Numbered from the stretch's first letter, positions 33,087 through 44,698 are shown. The stretch: 64,000 nt of DNA from WTGJ01 sp965237765 (GCA_965237765.1 OZ250157.1:372001-436000), one strand, 5' to 3'. Translations and numbers: made by a program. Notes: generated from the letters alone by a model not told the origin.

Positions 33087-36000
33087 ATGACACCAGCCAG
33101 CCCCTACCTCGAACAACTCGCCCGCCGTGTCATCCTCTTCGATGGCGCGATGGGCACGAGCATCCAATCCTACCCGCTAACAGAGATGGATTTCGGCGGA
33201 GCTGCCTATCTGGGCTGCATCGATTACCTCTCGATCACTCGACCGGCGATCATCCGCGAAATCCACGATTCTTTTATGGCCGTGGGCTGCGATGCAATCG
33301 AGACGAATACATTTCGGGCCAACCGCCTCACCCTTCAGGAATTCGGGCTCAGCGACCAGACACTGGCGATCAACGAAGCGGCCGCACGCATCGCCCGCGA
33401 ATCCGCCGACCGCGCCGCGAGGGATAGCGGCCGCCCGCGCTTCGTCGCCGGCAGCATCGGGCCATCCGGCAAGCTGCCTTCCGGGGATGACCCGGACTTG
33501 AGCGACTGGGGCTATGAAGATTTGGCTGCGCTCTTCCAGGAGCAGGCTTTCGGATTGCTCAAGGGTGGTGTCGACCTGTTGCTCATCGAAACCAGTCAGG
33601 ACATCCTCGAGGTCAAAGCGGCCATCGAGGGCATCCAGCGCAGCTTCGCCGATGCGGGCCGTCGTGTACCGCTACAGGCGCAAGTAACGCTCGATACCAG
33701 CGGGCGCATGCTCTTCGGTACCGATATCGCCGGCGCATTGACCACGCTAGCTGCGCTGCCCGTCGATCTCATCGGCCTCAATTGTTCGACCGGCCCGGAG
33801 CACATGCGCGAGCCGCTCCGTTTCCTGCTCGAACAAAGCCCCTATCCCGTCAGCGTGATGCCGAACGCTGGGCTACCGCTGAATGTGGAAGGAGAGGCGG
33901 TCTACCCGATGCAACCGGTGCCCTTCGCGCAACTCGTCGGCGAATTCGCACGCCAGGGGGTGCGGGTCGTCGGCGGTTGTTGCGGCACGACGCCCGCGCA
34001 TATCGCCAGCCTCTACGAGCAGCTGCACGGCGAAGCGTATGTCCCGCCCGGCAACGGCCGCTACTTCTCGCCGCCGCCACGCCAGGTAAGCGCCGCGCCT
34101 TCTACTTCCTCCGCGATGACGGCCGTTGCCATTCAGCAAGAGCCGCGCCCAACGCTCATCGGCGAGCGGGTCAATTCGCAAGGCAGCCGCCGCGTGAAGA
34201 GGTTATTGCTCGCCGAAGATTACGATAGCATCGTGCAAATCGCGGTCGACCAGGTCGCCCGCGGCGCGCATATGCTGGATGTTTGCGTCGCCCTCACCGA
34301 ACGCGAGGACGAGGCAGAGCAGATGGTCACCCTCGTCAAAAAGCTGGCGAGCGCCGTCCCTGCGCCGCTCATCATCGATACGACTGAGCCAGAAGTCGCC
34401 GAAGCGGCGTTGGCCGTTTATCCCGGCCGCGGCATCATCAATGGCAACAACCTGGAAAACGGCCGCGAGCGCATGGATGCCGTTTTGCCCATCGCCCGGA
34501 AACATGGCGCCGCTGTTCTCTCCATGACCATCGACGAAGAGGGTATGGCGCATACGCGCGCGCGCAAACTCAGCATCGCCCAGCGCATTGTCGATATCGC
34601 CGCGAGCGATTATGGCCTCGCGCCAAGCGATCTGATCTTCGACACCCTCACCTTCCCGCTCACGACCGGTCAGGCCGAATTGCGCGAGGACGCCAACGAG
34701 ACGCTGGAGGGCATTCGCCTCATCAAGGAACAGATCCCCGGCGCGTTTACCTGTTTGGGCATCAGCAACGTCAGCTTCGGCGTTTCGCCAGCGGCGCGCG
34801 GCGTGCTCAATAGCGTCTTTCTATATCACGCCGTGGCTGCCGGGTTGGATATGGCTATTGTCAACCCGGCGCATATCACACCCTACGCCGAAATCTCATC
34901 CGAGCAACGCCGCCTCGCCGAAGATCTCATCTTCAACCGCGATGAAGAGGCGCTCGCCCGCTTCATCCAATTCTTCGAAGAGAACGTCGTCGCTGCGCCC
35001 GGCCAAGAAATCGCCGACCCGACGGAGGATATGCCCGCCGAAGAAGCGCTGCATTGGCAGATCCTGCACCGTCGCAAAGAGGGCGTCGAGGCGCTGATCG
35101 ACGATTGCCTGTTGCGGCGTGACGCCGTCGGCGTGCTCAACGAAGTGCTGCTGCCGGCGATGAAGGAAGTAGGCGATCGCTTCGGCGCTGGCGAGCTGAT
35201 ATTGCCCTTCGTGCTCCAATCGGCGGAGGCGATGAAGCGTTCCGTGCGCCATCTGGAGCAATTCATGGAGCGCATCGATGGCGCCAGCAAAGGCACTGTA
35301 GTGCTGGCGACGGTCTTCGGCGACGTGCATGACATCGGCAAGAATTTGGTCAAGACCATCCTCAGCAACAATGGCTTTACCGTGCGCGACCTGGGCAAAC
35401 AGGTGCCGGTCAATACCATCATCGACAACGCGGTGGAAGCGGATGCGGACGCGATCGGGCTCAGCGCGCTGTTGGTGAGCACGAGCAAGCAGATGCCGCT
35501 CGTCGTACAGGAATTGGCGGCCCGCGGGCTGGAGATCCCCGTGCTCGTCGGCGGCGCGGCCATCAACCGCAAATTCGGGCAGCGCATCCTTTTCCTCGGA
35601 GAAGAGCTGCGGCCTTACCCGCCCGGCGTCTTCTATTGCCGCGACGCCTTCGAGGGCCTATCTGTGATGGAACGCCTAATGGGCAAAGAGCGTGCCGCTT
35701 TCGTCGAGGATAATCGAGCCAGCGCTCAGGCTGCGCTCGCCAAGCCCAAACGCGCCACGCGAGCTGCCACGCGCGTTCAGGACAATGGCCATTTCCCCGC
35801 GGCGCCAGATCTGCCACAACCGCCATTTTGGGGCGCGCGCGTCATCCGCCAGATGCCACTGGAGATGGTCCTCCAACACCTGCACAAACCAGAACTCTTC
35901 CGCCTCTCCTGGGGGGCAAAGAACACTCGCGGCGCTGAATGGGAACGGTTGGAAGCCGAATTCGAGGCACGCCTGCAACGCATGGGGCGGGCGGCGGGCC

Positions 36001-36614
36001 GGGCCGGCACGCTTCTGCCACAGGCCGTCTACGGATATTTCCCCGCCAATGCCAGCGGCGATGACCTGATCATCTGGGAGGCAGAGCCCGCCGCTGATGG
36101 CCGCCGCCGCGAACGCGCCCGCTTCCATTTTCCGCGCCAACCCGATCGCCAACAGCTTTGCCTCAGCGATTATTTCGCGCCTATCAATAGCGGCCGGGTC
36201 GATTCCTGTGTGCTGCAAATCGTCACCGTCGGCGCCGGCGCCGGCGCGGAAGTCGACCGCTTGCAAGCCGCCGACGATTACAGCGAGGCATATTTCTTTC
36301 ATGGGCTGGCCGTGCAGAGCGCCGAAGCGACCGCCAACTACGTCACCGCTCATATCCAGCGCGAATTGGGCATCGAGGCAACGCGCGGCAAACGCTACTC
36401 CTGGGGCTACCCCGCCTGCCCCGATCTGGACGACCACCAGATCGTCTGGGATTTGTTACCTGCGGCACGCGAAGAGCTGAAGCTGATATTGACCGAGGCG
36501 CACCAGATCGTCCCGGAAGCGAGCACGGCCGCCATCTTCGCCCACCATCCCAAAGCCAGCTACTTCAGCGTCGGCCAATTGGACCGCGTCGCACAAATCC
36601 TGAAAACGCAATGA
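33087..36614 (+). CDS. metH: Cobalamin-dependent methionine synthase
   Basis: 1175 residues, full length with all four modules. The homocysteine-binding barrel starts at RVILFDGAMGTSIQS and ends with zinc ligands in VVGGCCGTTPAHI (about 292-304), with the first Cys in GLNCSTGPEHM. The pterin-binding barrel lies at about 350-620. The B12 cap and cobalamin domain carry FGDVHDIGKNLVKTI (DxHxxG, about residue 746). The C-terminal activation domain at about 900-1175 has RGKRYSWGYPACPDL and SYFSVGQLDRV. It methylates homocysteine with methyl-tetrahydrofolate. It is preceded by a SAM riboswitch and overlaps metF (ATGA). Confidence 0.97.
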   Translation: MTPASPYLEQLARRVILFDGAMGTSIQSYPLTEMDFGGAAYLGCIDYLSITRPAIIREIHDSFMAVGCDAIETNTFRANRLTLQEFGLSDQTLAINEAAARIARESADRAARDSGRPRFVAGSIGPSGKLPSGDDPDLSDWGYEDLAALFQEQAFGLLKGGVDLLLIETSQDILEVKAAIEGIQRSFADAGRRVPLQAQVTLDTSGRMLFGTDIAGALTTLAALPVDLIGLNCSTGPEHMREPLRFLLEQSPYPVSVMPNAGLPLNVEGEAVYPMQPVPFAQLVGEFARQGVRVVGGCCGTTPAHIASLYEQLHGEAYVPPGNGRYFSPPPRQVSAAPSTSSAMTAVAIQQEPRPTLIGERVNSQGSRRVKRLLLAEDYDSIVQIAVDQVARGAHMLDVCVALTEREDEAEQMVTLVKKLASAVPAPLIIDTTEPEVAEAALAVYPGRGIINGNNLENGRERMDAVLPIARKHGAAVLSMTIDEEGMAHTRARKLSIAQRIVDIAASDYGLAPSDLIFDTLTFPLTTGQAELREDANETLEGIRLIKEQIPGAFTCLGISNVSFGVSPAARGVLNSVFLYHAVAAGLDMAIVNPAHITPYAEISSEQRRLAEDLIFNRDEEALARFIQFFEENVVAAPGQEIADPTEDMPAEEALHWQILHRRKEGVEALIDDCLLRRDAVGVLNEVLLPAMKEVGDRFGAGELILPFVLQSAEAMKRSVRHLEQFMERIDGASKGTVVLATVFGDVHDIGKNLVKTILSNNGFTVRDLGKQVPVNTIIDNAVEADADAIGLSALLVSTSKQMPLVVQELAARGLEIPVLVGGAAINRKFGQRILFLGEELRPYPPGVFYCRDAFEGLSVMERLMGKERAAFVEDNRASAQAALAKPKRATRAATRVQDNGHFPAAPDLPQPPFWGARVIRQMPLEMVLQHLHKPELFRLSWGAKNTRGAEWERLEAEFEARLQRMGRAAGRAGTLLPQAVYGYFPANASGDDLIIWEAEPAADGRRRERARFHFPRQPDRQQLCLSDYFAPINSGRVDSCVLQIVTVGAGAGAEVDRLQAADDYSEAYFFHGLAVQSAEATANYVTAHIQRELGIEATRGKRYSWGYPACPDLDDHQIVWDLLPAAREELKLILTEAHQIVPEASTAAIFAHHPKASYFSVGQLDRVAQILKTQ

Positions 36615-37525
36615 CGGCGCGCGTCGGGCCGAGGCTGCCGCAACGCCTTGCGCGGGGTGATTCGCTCCTGCATGTCGAAGTGACGCCGCCGCGCCGCTAC
36701 TCGGCAGAACGACTGCTCACTAACGTCCGATTATTGTGCGATGCGGGCGTGGATATCATCAACGTTGCCGATACCCCCACCGCGCGCCTGCGCATGTCCG
36801 CCTGGGCGATCTGCCACCTCGTCGAGACCCAACTTGGACAGGAGACAGTGCTGCACTTCCCGACGCGCGGCCGCAACCTACTTCGCGTACAGAGTGATTT
36901 GCTCGCCGCCCACGCCATCGGCCTCCGCAACGTCTTCGTCACCATGGGCGATCCTGTGGATATCGGCGATTACCCGGGCGCGGGCAACACATACGACCTT
37001 GCGCCCTCCGCGCTGATTGCCCTCATCAAACAAAAGATGAACGCCGGCGTGGATTTGCGCGGGAAATCCATCGGCGCGCCGACGCTCTATACCGTGGGCT
37101 GCGCGCTGAACGTCGCTGCAGCGAATTTGCCGCGGGAGCTCCGAGTGTTGGAGCGCAAACTCGCTGGCGGCGCCGATTTCGCGCTCTGCCAGGCGTTATA
37201 TGTGCCAGCGCGCCTCAAAGAATTCCACGAGCGCTACGAAGCGGCCTTCGGCGCGCCCTGTATGTTGCCCCTATTGATCAGCCTGATGCCGCTGCAATCC
37301 GTTCGCCATGCGCGTTTCCTCGATGAGAAAGTGCCCGGCATCCAGATCCCGCCAGAGATTATGCGGCGGATGAAGGGCGCAGCGAATCCCGAAGCGGAAG
37401 GATTGGCTATCGCGCTCGAAATATACGAGCAGCTGCAGCCTCAGCCGCAGGGCATTTACGTCATTCCATCCTACGAGCGCTATGATTTGGCGGCCGAGCT
37501 GATTCGCGTCCTCAAATCGCGATAG
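36611..37525 (+). CDS. metF: Methylenetetrahydrofolate reductase
   Basis: 304 residues, TIM-barrel FAD enzyme that makes the methyl-tetrahydrofolate used by MetH. Seen: LHVEVTPPRR (the E of the active site, near residue 20), INVADTPTARLRMS, FVTMGDPVDIG (the TxGDP motif, about 115) and a QALYVPARLKEF segment. The ATG overlaps the metH stop by four bases, so the two are translationally coupled under the SAM riboswitch. The last 46 bases run antiparallel into the 3' end of a GT4 gene. Confidence 0.92.
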   Translation: MTARVGPRLPQRLARGDSLLHVEVTPPRRYSAERLLTNVRLLCDAGVDIINVADTPTARLRMSAWAICHLVETQLGQETVLHFPTRGRNLLRVQSDLLAAHAIGLRNVFVTMGDPVDIGDYPGAGNTYDLAPSALIALIKQKMNAGVDLRGKSIGAPTLYTVGCALNVAAANLPRELRVLERKLAGGADFALCQALYVPARLKEFHERYEAAFGAPCMLPLLISLMPLQSVRHARFLDEKVPGIQIPPEIMRRMKGAANPEAEGLAIALEIYEQLQPQPQGIYVIPSYERYDLAAELIRVLKSR

Positions 37526-38679
37526 ACGGCCGCCAACGCCGCTTCCATAGAGGGCCAGCTGAATTCTTCACGCGCGAGCCGCCGCCCGGCCGCGGCCATC
37601 GCTGGCCAACGCGTCGCCTCGGCCAACCATCCCTTGAGCGCATCGGCGATGGACTCCACCGCCGGCACCACCAGCCAACCGGCGCCGCGCTCGGCAACTT
37701 GCGGTAGGTTACAGCCGGGCGTGATGATGGCCGGCAAGCCAGCAGCCAGCGCCTCTAGCAGCGCCATCGATAGGCCTTCGCCAATGGCCGGCAACGCGAA
37801 ACCATCCGCCGCCGCCAGTGCCGCCAGCCGTTCCTCGCCCTGCAGATAACCGAGCAAAATGATCCGCTCGTCTGCTAACTCCCGCAACACCGCCCGCTCC
37901 CCCTCGTCCGGCCCAACGATGAGCAGGCGAGCGTCACGTTCCGCCAGCTGCCCGAGGGCTCGCGCCAACAATGACACGCCTTTGCGGCGGTGTAAACGCC
38001 CCAGGAAAAGCATCGTCGGCGCGTCGGCGAGGTTGTGCTTTCGGCGGAATTCGGCGCGAAGCGTTGCTCGATCTGCACCGGCGAAGATATCGAGATTGAC
38101 GCCATTGGGAATGACGGAGGTCGGCGGCGGCGCGACGCGCATGGCGTGCCAGCGGCGGTTCACATCTTCGCGCTCGATTTCACTCAGGCAAACGACATGG
38201 TCGAATACCCGCGCCAGATTAGGCCCCAACGTCATATCCCAGAACGCCTTGGCCGAGCGGCGCCCGGTCTCATGCGGGAGGGTGCCATGCGGCGAAAGTA
38301 AGAGCGGCAAGCGCCTCTTCATCGCCCGCAACCGCTCCGCCAGCAGCCAATTCTCCACCGTACGGAATTCGTGACAGTGGACGATATCGGCGTCCTGGAG
38401 CAACGTTTCGGCCAACGCACCCATACCTCGCGGAGACGACAAATTCAGTGCTTGCCGAAGCGCTGGCCAGCGATTTGGCGCGCGGAATATTTCGACACCG
38501 TGGCGCGTTTCGCGTGGCGGCAATGAGAGGCGCTCGCCCAGGTTAGCAGTGTTGCTCGTGAGGATGCGTACAGAATGGCCGGCCGCCACCTGCGCCTCTG
38601 CCAACCCCTCCAGAGCGCGCACAACGCCGCCAAAAGCGTATGACGGCGCGTAATAGGGCGTGAGGTGCAGGATGCGCAT
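37480..38679 (-). CDS. GT4-family glycosyltransferase
   Basis: 399 residues from ATG 38679; ATG codons at 38688 and 38697 also lie in frame. N-terminus MRILHLTPYYAPSYAFGGVV with the glycine-rich acceptor loop. The donor domain has TMLFLGRLHRRKGVSLLARA (about 215), LLIVGPDEGERAVL, FALPAIGEGLSMALLEALAA (about 290) and GLPAIITPGCNLPQV. No other glycan genes touch it. Its stop lies 46 bases inside convergent metF, an unusually long 3' overlap. Confidence 0.87.
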   Translation of the reverse strand: MRILHLTPYYAPSYAFGGVVRALEGLAEAQVAAGHSVRILTSNTANLGERLSLPPRETRHGVEIFRAPNRWPALRQALNLSSPRGMGALAETLLQDADIVHCHEFRTVENWLLAERLRAMKRRLPLLLSPHGTLPHETGRRSAKAFWDMTLGPNLARVFDHVVCLSEIEREDVNRRWHAMRVAPPPTSVIPNGVNLDIFAGADRATLRAEFRRKHNLADAPTMLFLGRLHRRKGVSLLARALGQLAERDARLLIVGPDEGERAVLRELADERIILLGYLQGEERLAALAAADGFALPAIGEGLSMALLEALAAGLPAIITPGCNLPQVAERGAGWLVVPAVESIADALKGWLAEATRWPAMAAAGRRLAREEFSWPSMEAALAAVYRDLRTRISSAAKS

Positions 38680-38767
38680 GCCAATCATTTTCGCCAACCA
38701 GCTACCCTAATCTAGCAGGCGGCGCGCGCTCGAGGTACAATTGCGGCCAGAAACTGGCGAGAGCGAC

Positions 38768-39835
38768 ATGCCCCGCATCCCCTGGAAATACGCCCTGCTC
38801 GTCTTCGTGCCGATCACCCTAATCGCCGAGCTGGCGAGCGCAAACGACACGTTCATCTTCATCGCTGCCGCGCTGGCCGTGATCCCACTGGCCGGGGTTG
38901 TCGGCGAAGGCACCGAAGAGCTCGCCCACCACACCAGCCCACAGATCGGCGGCCTGTTGAACGCCACGCTGGGCAACGCGGCAGAGTTGATCATCACCAT
39001 TTTCGCCATCCAACGCGGCTTACTCGAGCTGGTGAAGGCATCCATCATCGGCTCCATCCTCGGCAATTTGCTACTGGTGCTGGGACTCTCTCTATTACTG
39101 GGTGGAATACGAAATGGCCTGCAGCGCTTTGATCGCCGTAACGCCGCCATGCACGCCGCCCTGTTGCTGCTGGCGTTGGTGGCGCTCATGGTACCCTCGC
39201 TCTTCGATAGCGCCATTGCCGACGACCCAAGCGCAGAGTTGCGCCTGAGCGAAGGCGTCGCCATCATCATGATGCTGCTCTATGGCCTGAGCGTATTCTA
39301 TTCGTTCCGCTCATCGAGCGCCGAGAATCGTTTGCAGCGCGAAGCGGCTAGCCCGCATGAAACCAAATGGAGCACGCGCCAGGCTCTGCTGATTTTGGCC
39401 GCCGCCACCATCGGCATCGTCCTGATGAGCGAAGCGCTCATCGGCGCCGTCGAGAGCGTAACCCACCAACTCGGCCTCACCGAATTCTTCATCGGCATCA
39501 TCATCATCCCGCTGGTCGGCAACGTCGCCGAACACCTGGTGGCGGTGAAGGTGGCGATCAAGAATCGGATGGATTTGAGCATGGCCGTTTCGATCGGCTC
39601 GAGTACACAGATCGCCCTCTTCGTGGCGCCGCTGCTCGTCTTTATCGCCCTGCTTTTCGGCGAGCGATTGTTGCTCGTCTACAACAACTACGAGCTGGTG
39701 GCGCTGGCGGCGGCTTCGCTGATCGCCGCTTTCATCGCCCTCGATGGCGAATCGAACTGGCTAGAAGGAGCGATGCTGCTGGCGGTGTATGCCATATTGG
39801 CGCTGGCATTCTATTTCGTGCCCATGCCCACCTGA
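38768..39835 (+). CDS. Calcium/proton antiporter, Cax family
   Basis: 355 residues with about eleven membrane helices. Both CaCA alpha repeats are present: GEGTEELAHHTSPQIGGLLN followed by TLGNAAELIITI in the first half, and LVGNVAEHLVAVKVAIKNRM with SIGSSTQIALFVAPLLV in the second (GN-x-x-E in each). It should export Ca2+ or similar cations from the cytoplasm in exchange for protons. The start at 38768 gives PRIPWKYALL as N-terminus; an open TTG at 38741 overlaps a possible -10 element (TACAAT, 38736-38741) and is less likely. Confidence 0.9.
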   Translation: MPRIPWKYALLVFVPITLIAELASANDTFIFIAAALAVIPLAGVVGEGTEELAHHTSPQIGGLLNATLGNAAELIITIFAIQRGLLELVKASIIGSILGNLLLVLGLSLLLGGIRNGLQRFDRRNAAMHAALLLLALVALMVPSLFDSAIADDPSAELRLSEGVAIIMMLLYGLSVFYSFRSSSAENRLQREAASPHETKWSTRQALLILAAATIGIVLMSEALIGAVESVTHQLGLTEFFIGIIIIPLVGNVAEHLVAVKVAIKNRMDLSMAVSIGSSTQIALFVAPLLVFIALLFGERLLLVYNNYELVALAAASLIAAFIALDGESNWLEGAMLLAVYAILALAFYFVPMPT

Positions 39836-39837
39836 CG

Positions 39838-40455
39838 ATGGCTGAGCTGAACCCGCAGAATCTCTCGGAGCGCGAGCTGGGCCGCCTGCTGACCGCCGCC
39901 ATCATCCCGCGTGCCATTGGTTGGATCAGCACGGTGAGCGCCGACGGTATACCCAATCTGGCGCCGTTCAGCTTCTTCACGGGGGTGAGTTACTCGCCGC
40001 CCACCGTGCTATTTTGCGTCGGCCAGCGTCCCACAGCCGCGTATCGCTATAAAGACACCGTGCAAAACACGCGCGAAACGGGCGAATTTGCCGTCAATTT
40101 CGTCACAGAAGAATTGGCCAAAGCGATGAACGCCAGCGCCGTCGAAGCGCCGCCTGAAGTGGATGAATTCGAGCGCGCCGGCGTTACGGCGGCGGCATCG
40201 CGCCTCATCCGCGCGCCGCACGTCGCCGAATCGCCCCTGCATTTTGAGTGCCGTGTGCAGGAGATTGTGGATGCCGGCGCCGCGCACATCATCATCGGCA
40301 AGGTCGTGCACGCGCGCATCAACGATGATATCTATGCTGGCGAGGGCCGCATTTACCTGGAGCGCTATCGACCCATTGGCCGCACGAGCGGCGCGGGTTA
40401 CATCCGCCAGGGCGAGCGCTTCGAATTGCGCCGCCCTCCATCCGAGTTGGCTTAA
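39838..40455 (+). CDS. Flavin reductase family protein (FMN-binding)
   Basis: 205 residues from ATG 39838, two bases after the cax stop. Fold signature: LLTAAIIPRAIGWISTVSAD, then GIPNLAPFSFFTGVSYSPPT with FCVGQR, typical for flavoprotein oxygenase-type split-barrel reductases. FAVNFVTEELAKAMNASA follows. It reduces or binds FMN with NAD(P)H for a partner enzyme or acts alone; the partner is unknown. Its TAA shares three bases with the convergent methionine aminopeptidase stop (TTAA). Confidence 0.85.
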   Translation: MAELNPQNLSERELGRLLTAAIIPRAIGWISTVSADGIPNLAPFSFFTGVSYSPPTVLFCVGQRPTAAYRYKDTVQNTRETGEFAVNFVTEELAKAMNASAVEAPPEVDEFERAGVTAAASRLIRAPHVAESPLHFECRVQEIVDAGAAHIIIGKVVHARINDDIYAGEGRIYLERYRPIGRTSGAGYIRQGERFELRRPPSELA

Positions 40456-41191
40456 GCGACGGTCAACAAGATCGGCCGCCCACGCGTGATCACGACCGTG
40501 TGCTCGTATTGTGCCGCCAGGCTGCCATCCGTGGTGCGCAGTGTCCAGCCATCGGCGGCTGTGTTGACGTGAATGGCTCCGGTCGTCAAGAAGGGCTCGA
40601 GCGTGATGACCTGGCCCTCGCTCAAGACGCCGCGGGCGGCGCGGTTGTTCCAATTTGGCACCGATGGCGCTTCGTGGATCTTACGGCCGATGCCATGCCC
40701 GCCCAATTCGCGAATGCAATGGTAGCCACCGCGCGAAGCGACGCGCTGGATCGCCCGCCCTACCTGCTGCAAGCGCGCGCCCGCCTTGGCTGAGCCGATG
40801 GCCGCCTCGAGCGCGCGCTCGGTGTATTCGCAGAGGCGGCGCACGCCCGGCGCAACCGGCGGGATGGCGACACTGGCGCCCGAATCGGCGTAATAGCCCG
40901 CCAGCTCCGCCGAGACATCAATATTCACCAAGTCGCCCGGTTGGATGACGCGCGGCCCGGGGATGCCATGCGCTGCCTCGTCGTTGATGCTGATGCAGGT
41001 CGCACCTGGATAGTTGTAGGCGAGGATTGGCGCCGAACGGGCACCATGCCGCTGCAACTCGCGCGCGCCGATCGCATCCAGCTCAGCCGTCGTCATCCCG
41101 GGCTGGATGCGTTCGCGCATCACCGCCAATGTCAAGGCGACGATGCGACCGATGCGCCGCAGGGCCTCCAACTGCGCTTCGTTCTCAACCG

Positions 41192-41195
<4 letters not shown>
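40452..41195 (-). CDS. map: Methionine aminopeptidase, type I
   Basis: 247 residues. It removes the initiator Met from new proteins. Metal ligands: Asp in LVNIDVSAELAGYYADSG (two Asp), His in RELGGHGIGRKIHE, Glu in ITLEPFL and Glu in AAQYEHTVVITRG. The substrate His is in DEAAHGIPGP. No N-terminal zinc-finger extension, so type Ia. The start overlaps the gatA stop by four bases, so it is the second gene of a gatA-map unit. Confidence 0.95.
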
Positions 41196-42688
<1,493 letters not shown>

Positions 42689-42741
42689 TTTGCTGCGGCG
42701 GCCGAGTATAGCAGACGCGGGCCGCCTCGCTTTCTCCCTGC

Positions 42742-42770
42742 TTGCAGGAGGACGCCACAGCCGCTATAAT
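42742..42770 (+). promoter_or_regulatory. Sigma-70-type promoter of the FHA gene
   Basis: TTGCAG (42742-42747), 17 bases, TATAAT (42765-42770). It lies in the divergent gap with gatA and points to the FHA gene (ATG 42826). A translation start upstream of this element is therefore unlikely. Confidence 0.65.
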
Positions 42771-42825
42771 CTCGCTGAGAATTCGCTTCGAAGCCCGCGC
42801 GCTTCCGCGCACAAAGGCTGCTCAT

Positions 42826-43533
42826 ATGCCCCACGCTTCCGCGCGCTACCAGCTCGTCGTGCAGCGCGGCCCAAAACCCGAACAAGTCTTCGAATTGCAC
42901 CGCGAACTGGTAACCGTTGGCCGCGATATTGCCAACATCATCGTATTCAGCGACCCGGAAGTGAGCCGCCGCCATTTGCGCTTGCACCGAACCGATACTG
43001 GCTACGAGGTCGTCGATCTCGGTTCCACAAACGGCACCTATATCAACCAGGTACGCATCCACGAGCAGCGAAGCCTGCGCGATGGCGACCTCATCGGCCT
43101 GGGCGATACGGTCCTGCTCAAGTACCAAGCCCGTGCGCCGGTCTACGATATTCCCACCAGCGATACCTCTGGCTTGCTGGAAGAGACGCCCACACCAGCA
43201 GGAACACCCATGCCCGCGCCCGCTAAGCGCGATTTCGCCCCCCACGCACCACGTCACGCCGCCATCGAAGCGCCGCAAGCCATGCCCAAGCCGGCGCCCA
43301 TCGATACGAGCGATGCGCCCGCCCTCGGCGGCTATGGCTACGAAGAACTGAGCGCGGAAGAACCCGGCAGTCCCTGGCGTATCATCTTTTTCGTCTCCAC
43401 CCTTTTCCTCATCTTCTTCTGCTGCATCATCACCATCGCCGCCATCTGGATCATCGATGAATCCTGCTCTTGGGACCAGATCCCGCTATTCTATGATCTG
43501 CTGGAAAACTTCGGTTTTTCGCAACAATGCTGA
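42826..43533 (+). CDS. FHA-domain protein with C-terminal membrane anchor
   Basis: 235 residues from ATG 42826, behind the promoter at 42742. The FHA domain (about 5-100) has GRDIANIIVFSDPEVSRRHL (Gly-Arg and Ser-x-x-His) and STNGTYIN, the phosphothreonine-binding residues. A Pro/Ala linker follows (about 110-165). One membrane helix (about 187-210, FFVSTLFLIFFCCIITIAAI) is followed by about 25 residues. Topology suggests a cytoplasmic FHA reader held at the membrane, receiving signals from Ser/Thr kinases. No kinase gene is in the window. Confidence 0.85.
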   Translation: MPHASARYQLVVQRGPKPEQVFELHRELVTVGRDIANIIVFSDPEVSRRHLRLHRTDTGYEVVDLGSTNGTYINQVRIHEQRSLRDGDLIGLGDTVLLKYQARAPVYDIPTSDTSGLLEETPTPAGTPMPAPAKRDFAPHAPRHAAIEAPQAMPKPAPIDTSDAPALGGYGYEELSAEEPGSPWRIIFFVSTLFLIFFCCIITIAAIWIIDESCSWDQIPLFYDLLENFGFSQQC

Positions 43534-43579
43534 CGCTAGTTTTTTGCGTTAAGGGTACGATAAGAATGGAGAAACCCGC

Positions 43580-44659
43580 ATGAGCGCGCTGACGATCGAC
43601 GGCATCCTGGAGCATCTGGGCGAAGAAGGGCGCGCCCTGCTCGAATATACCTGCCAGACCGTCCCGCGCGATTCGCTCGCCCTGCCCGGTGGTGATTTCG
43701 TCAGCCGCGTCTGGATGGATTCGGACCGCAACCCGCAAGTCTTGCGCAGCCTGCAACAGCTCCTGGGGCATGGCCGACTGGGCGGGAGTGGCTACCTATC
43801 GATCCTGCCGGTCGACCAGGGGATAGAGCATTCCGCCGGCGCCTCCTTCGCGCCTAACCCACAGTATTTTGACCCGGCGAGCATCGTCGAGCTGGCGCTG
43901 GAAGGCGGTTGCAACGCCGTCGCCAGCACCTTCGGCGTGCTCGGCGTCGTGGCCCGAAAGTACGCGCACCGCATTCCCTTCCTCGTCAAACTGAACCACA
44001 ACGAGCTGCTGAGCTACCCCAATAGCTACGACCAGATCCGCTTCGGCACCGTGCGCGAGGCCTGGAATATGGGCGCCGTCGCGGTAGGCGCGACCATCTA
44101 TTTTGGATCGCCCGAGAGCCGACGGCAAATCGTGGAAGTGGCGGACGCCTTCGCTCACGCGCATGAGCTGGGGATGGCGACGGTGCTCTGGTGCTACCTG
44201 CGCAACCCGGCATTCAAGGTGGCCGGGATCAATCATGAGGGCTCGGCGGATTTGACCGGGCAAGCCAACCATCTCGGCGCCACGCTGCAGGCCGATATCG
44301 TCAAGCAGAAACAACCGACGAGCAACGGCGGCTATCTCGCGCTGAATACGGGCGATTCCTCCTATGGTAAATTGGATCCGCGGATTTATTCTGAGCTGAG
44401 CGGTGAGCACCCCATCGACCAGACGCGCTACCAGGTCATCAACGGCTTTATGGGGCGCGTGGGGCTGATCAACTCGGGCGGCGCGAGCGGGTCAAATGAC
44501 TTCGCGCAGGCGGTACAAACTGCCGTCATCAACAAGCGCGCTGGCGGCATGGGCCTCATCAGCGGGCGCAAGGCCTTCCAACGACCCTTCGCCGAGGGCG
44601 TGGCGCTGTTGAACACGATCCAGGATGTGTACCTGTGCGAAGAAGTGACGGTGGCGTAG
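43580..44659 (+). CDS. Fructose-bisphosphate aldolase class I (DhnA type)
   Basis: 359 residues. Seen: LSILPVDQGIEHSAGASF (phosphate/active-site entrance), ASTFGVLG, PFLVKLNHNELLSY with the Schiff-base region, AVAVGATIYFGS, and GLINSGGASGSNDFAQAV near the C-terminus, which binds the phosphate. This matches the archaeal-type/FbaB class I enzymes that split fructose 1,6-bisphosphate. It has a good ribosome site (GGAGAAACCCGC before ATG). Single gene, 46 bases after the FHA gene; an AT-rich island begins directly after it. Confidence 0.9.
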   Translation: MSALTIDGILEHLGEEGRALLEYTCQTVPRDSLALPGGDFVSRVWMDSDRNPQVLRSLQQLLGHGRLGGSGYLSILPVDQGIEHSAGASFAPNPQYFDPASIVELALEGGCNAVASTFGVLGVVARKYAHRIPFLVKLNHNELLSYPNSYDQIRFGTVREAWNMGAVAVGATIYFGSPESRRQIVEVADAFAHAHELGMATVLWCYLRNPAFKVAGINHEGSADLTGQANHLGATLQADIVKQKQPTSNGGYLALNTGDSSYGKLDPRIYSELSGEHPIDQTRYQVINGFMGRVGLINSGGASGSNDFAQAVQTAVINKRAGGMGLISGRKAFQRPFAEGVALLNTIQDVYLCEEVTVA

Positions 44660-44698
44660 GGCTTATTGCTTCGAGATGCAGTAACCTGTTTGCAAAGT

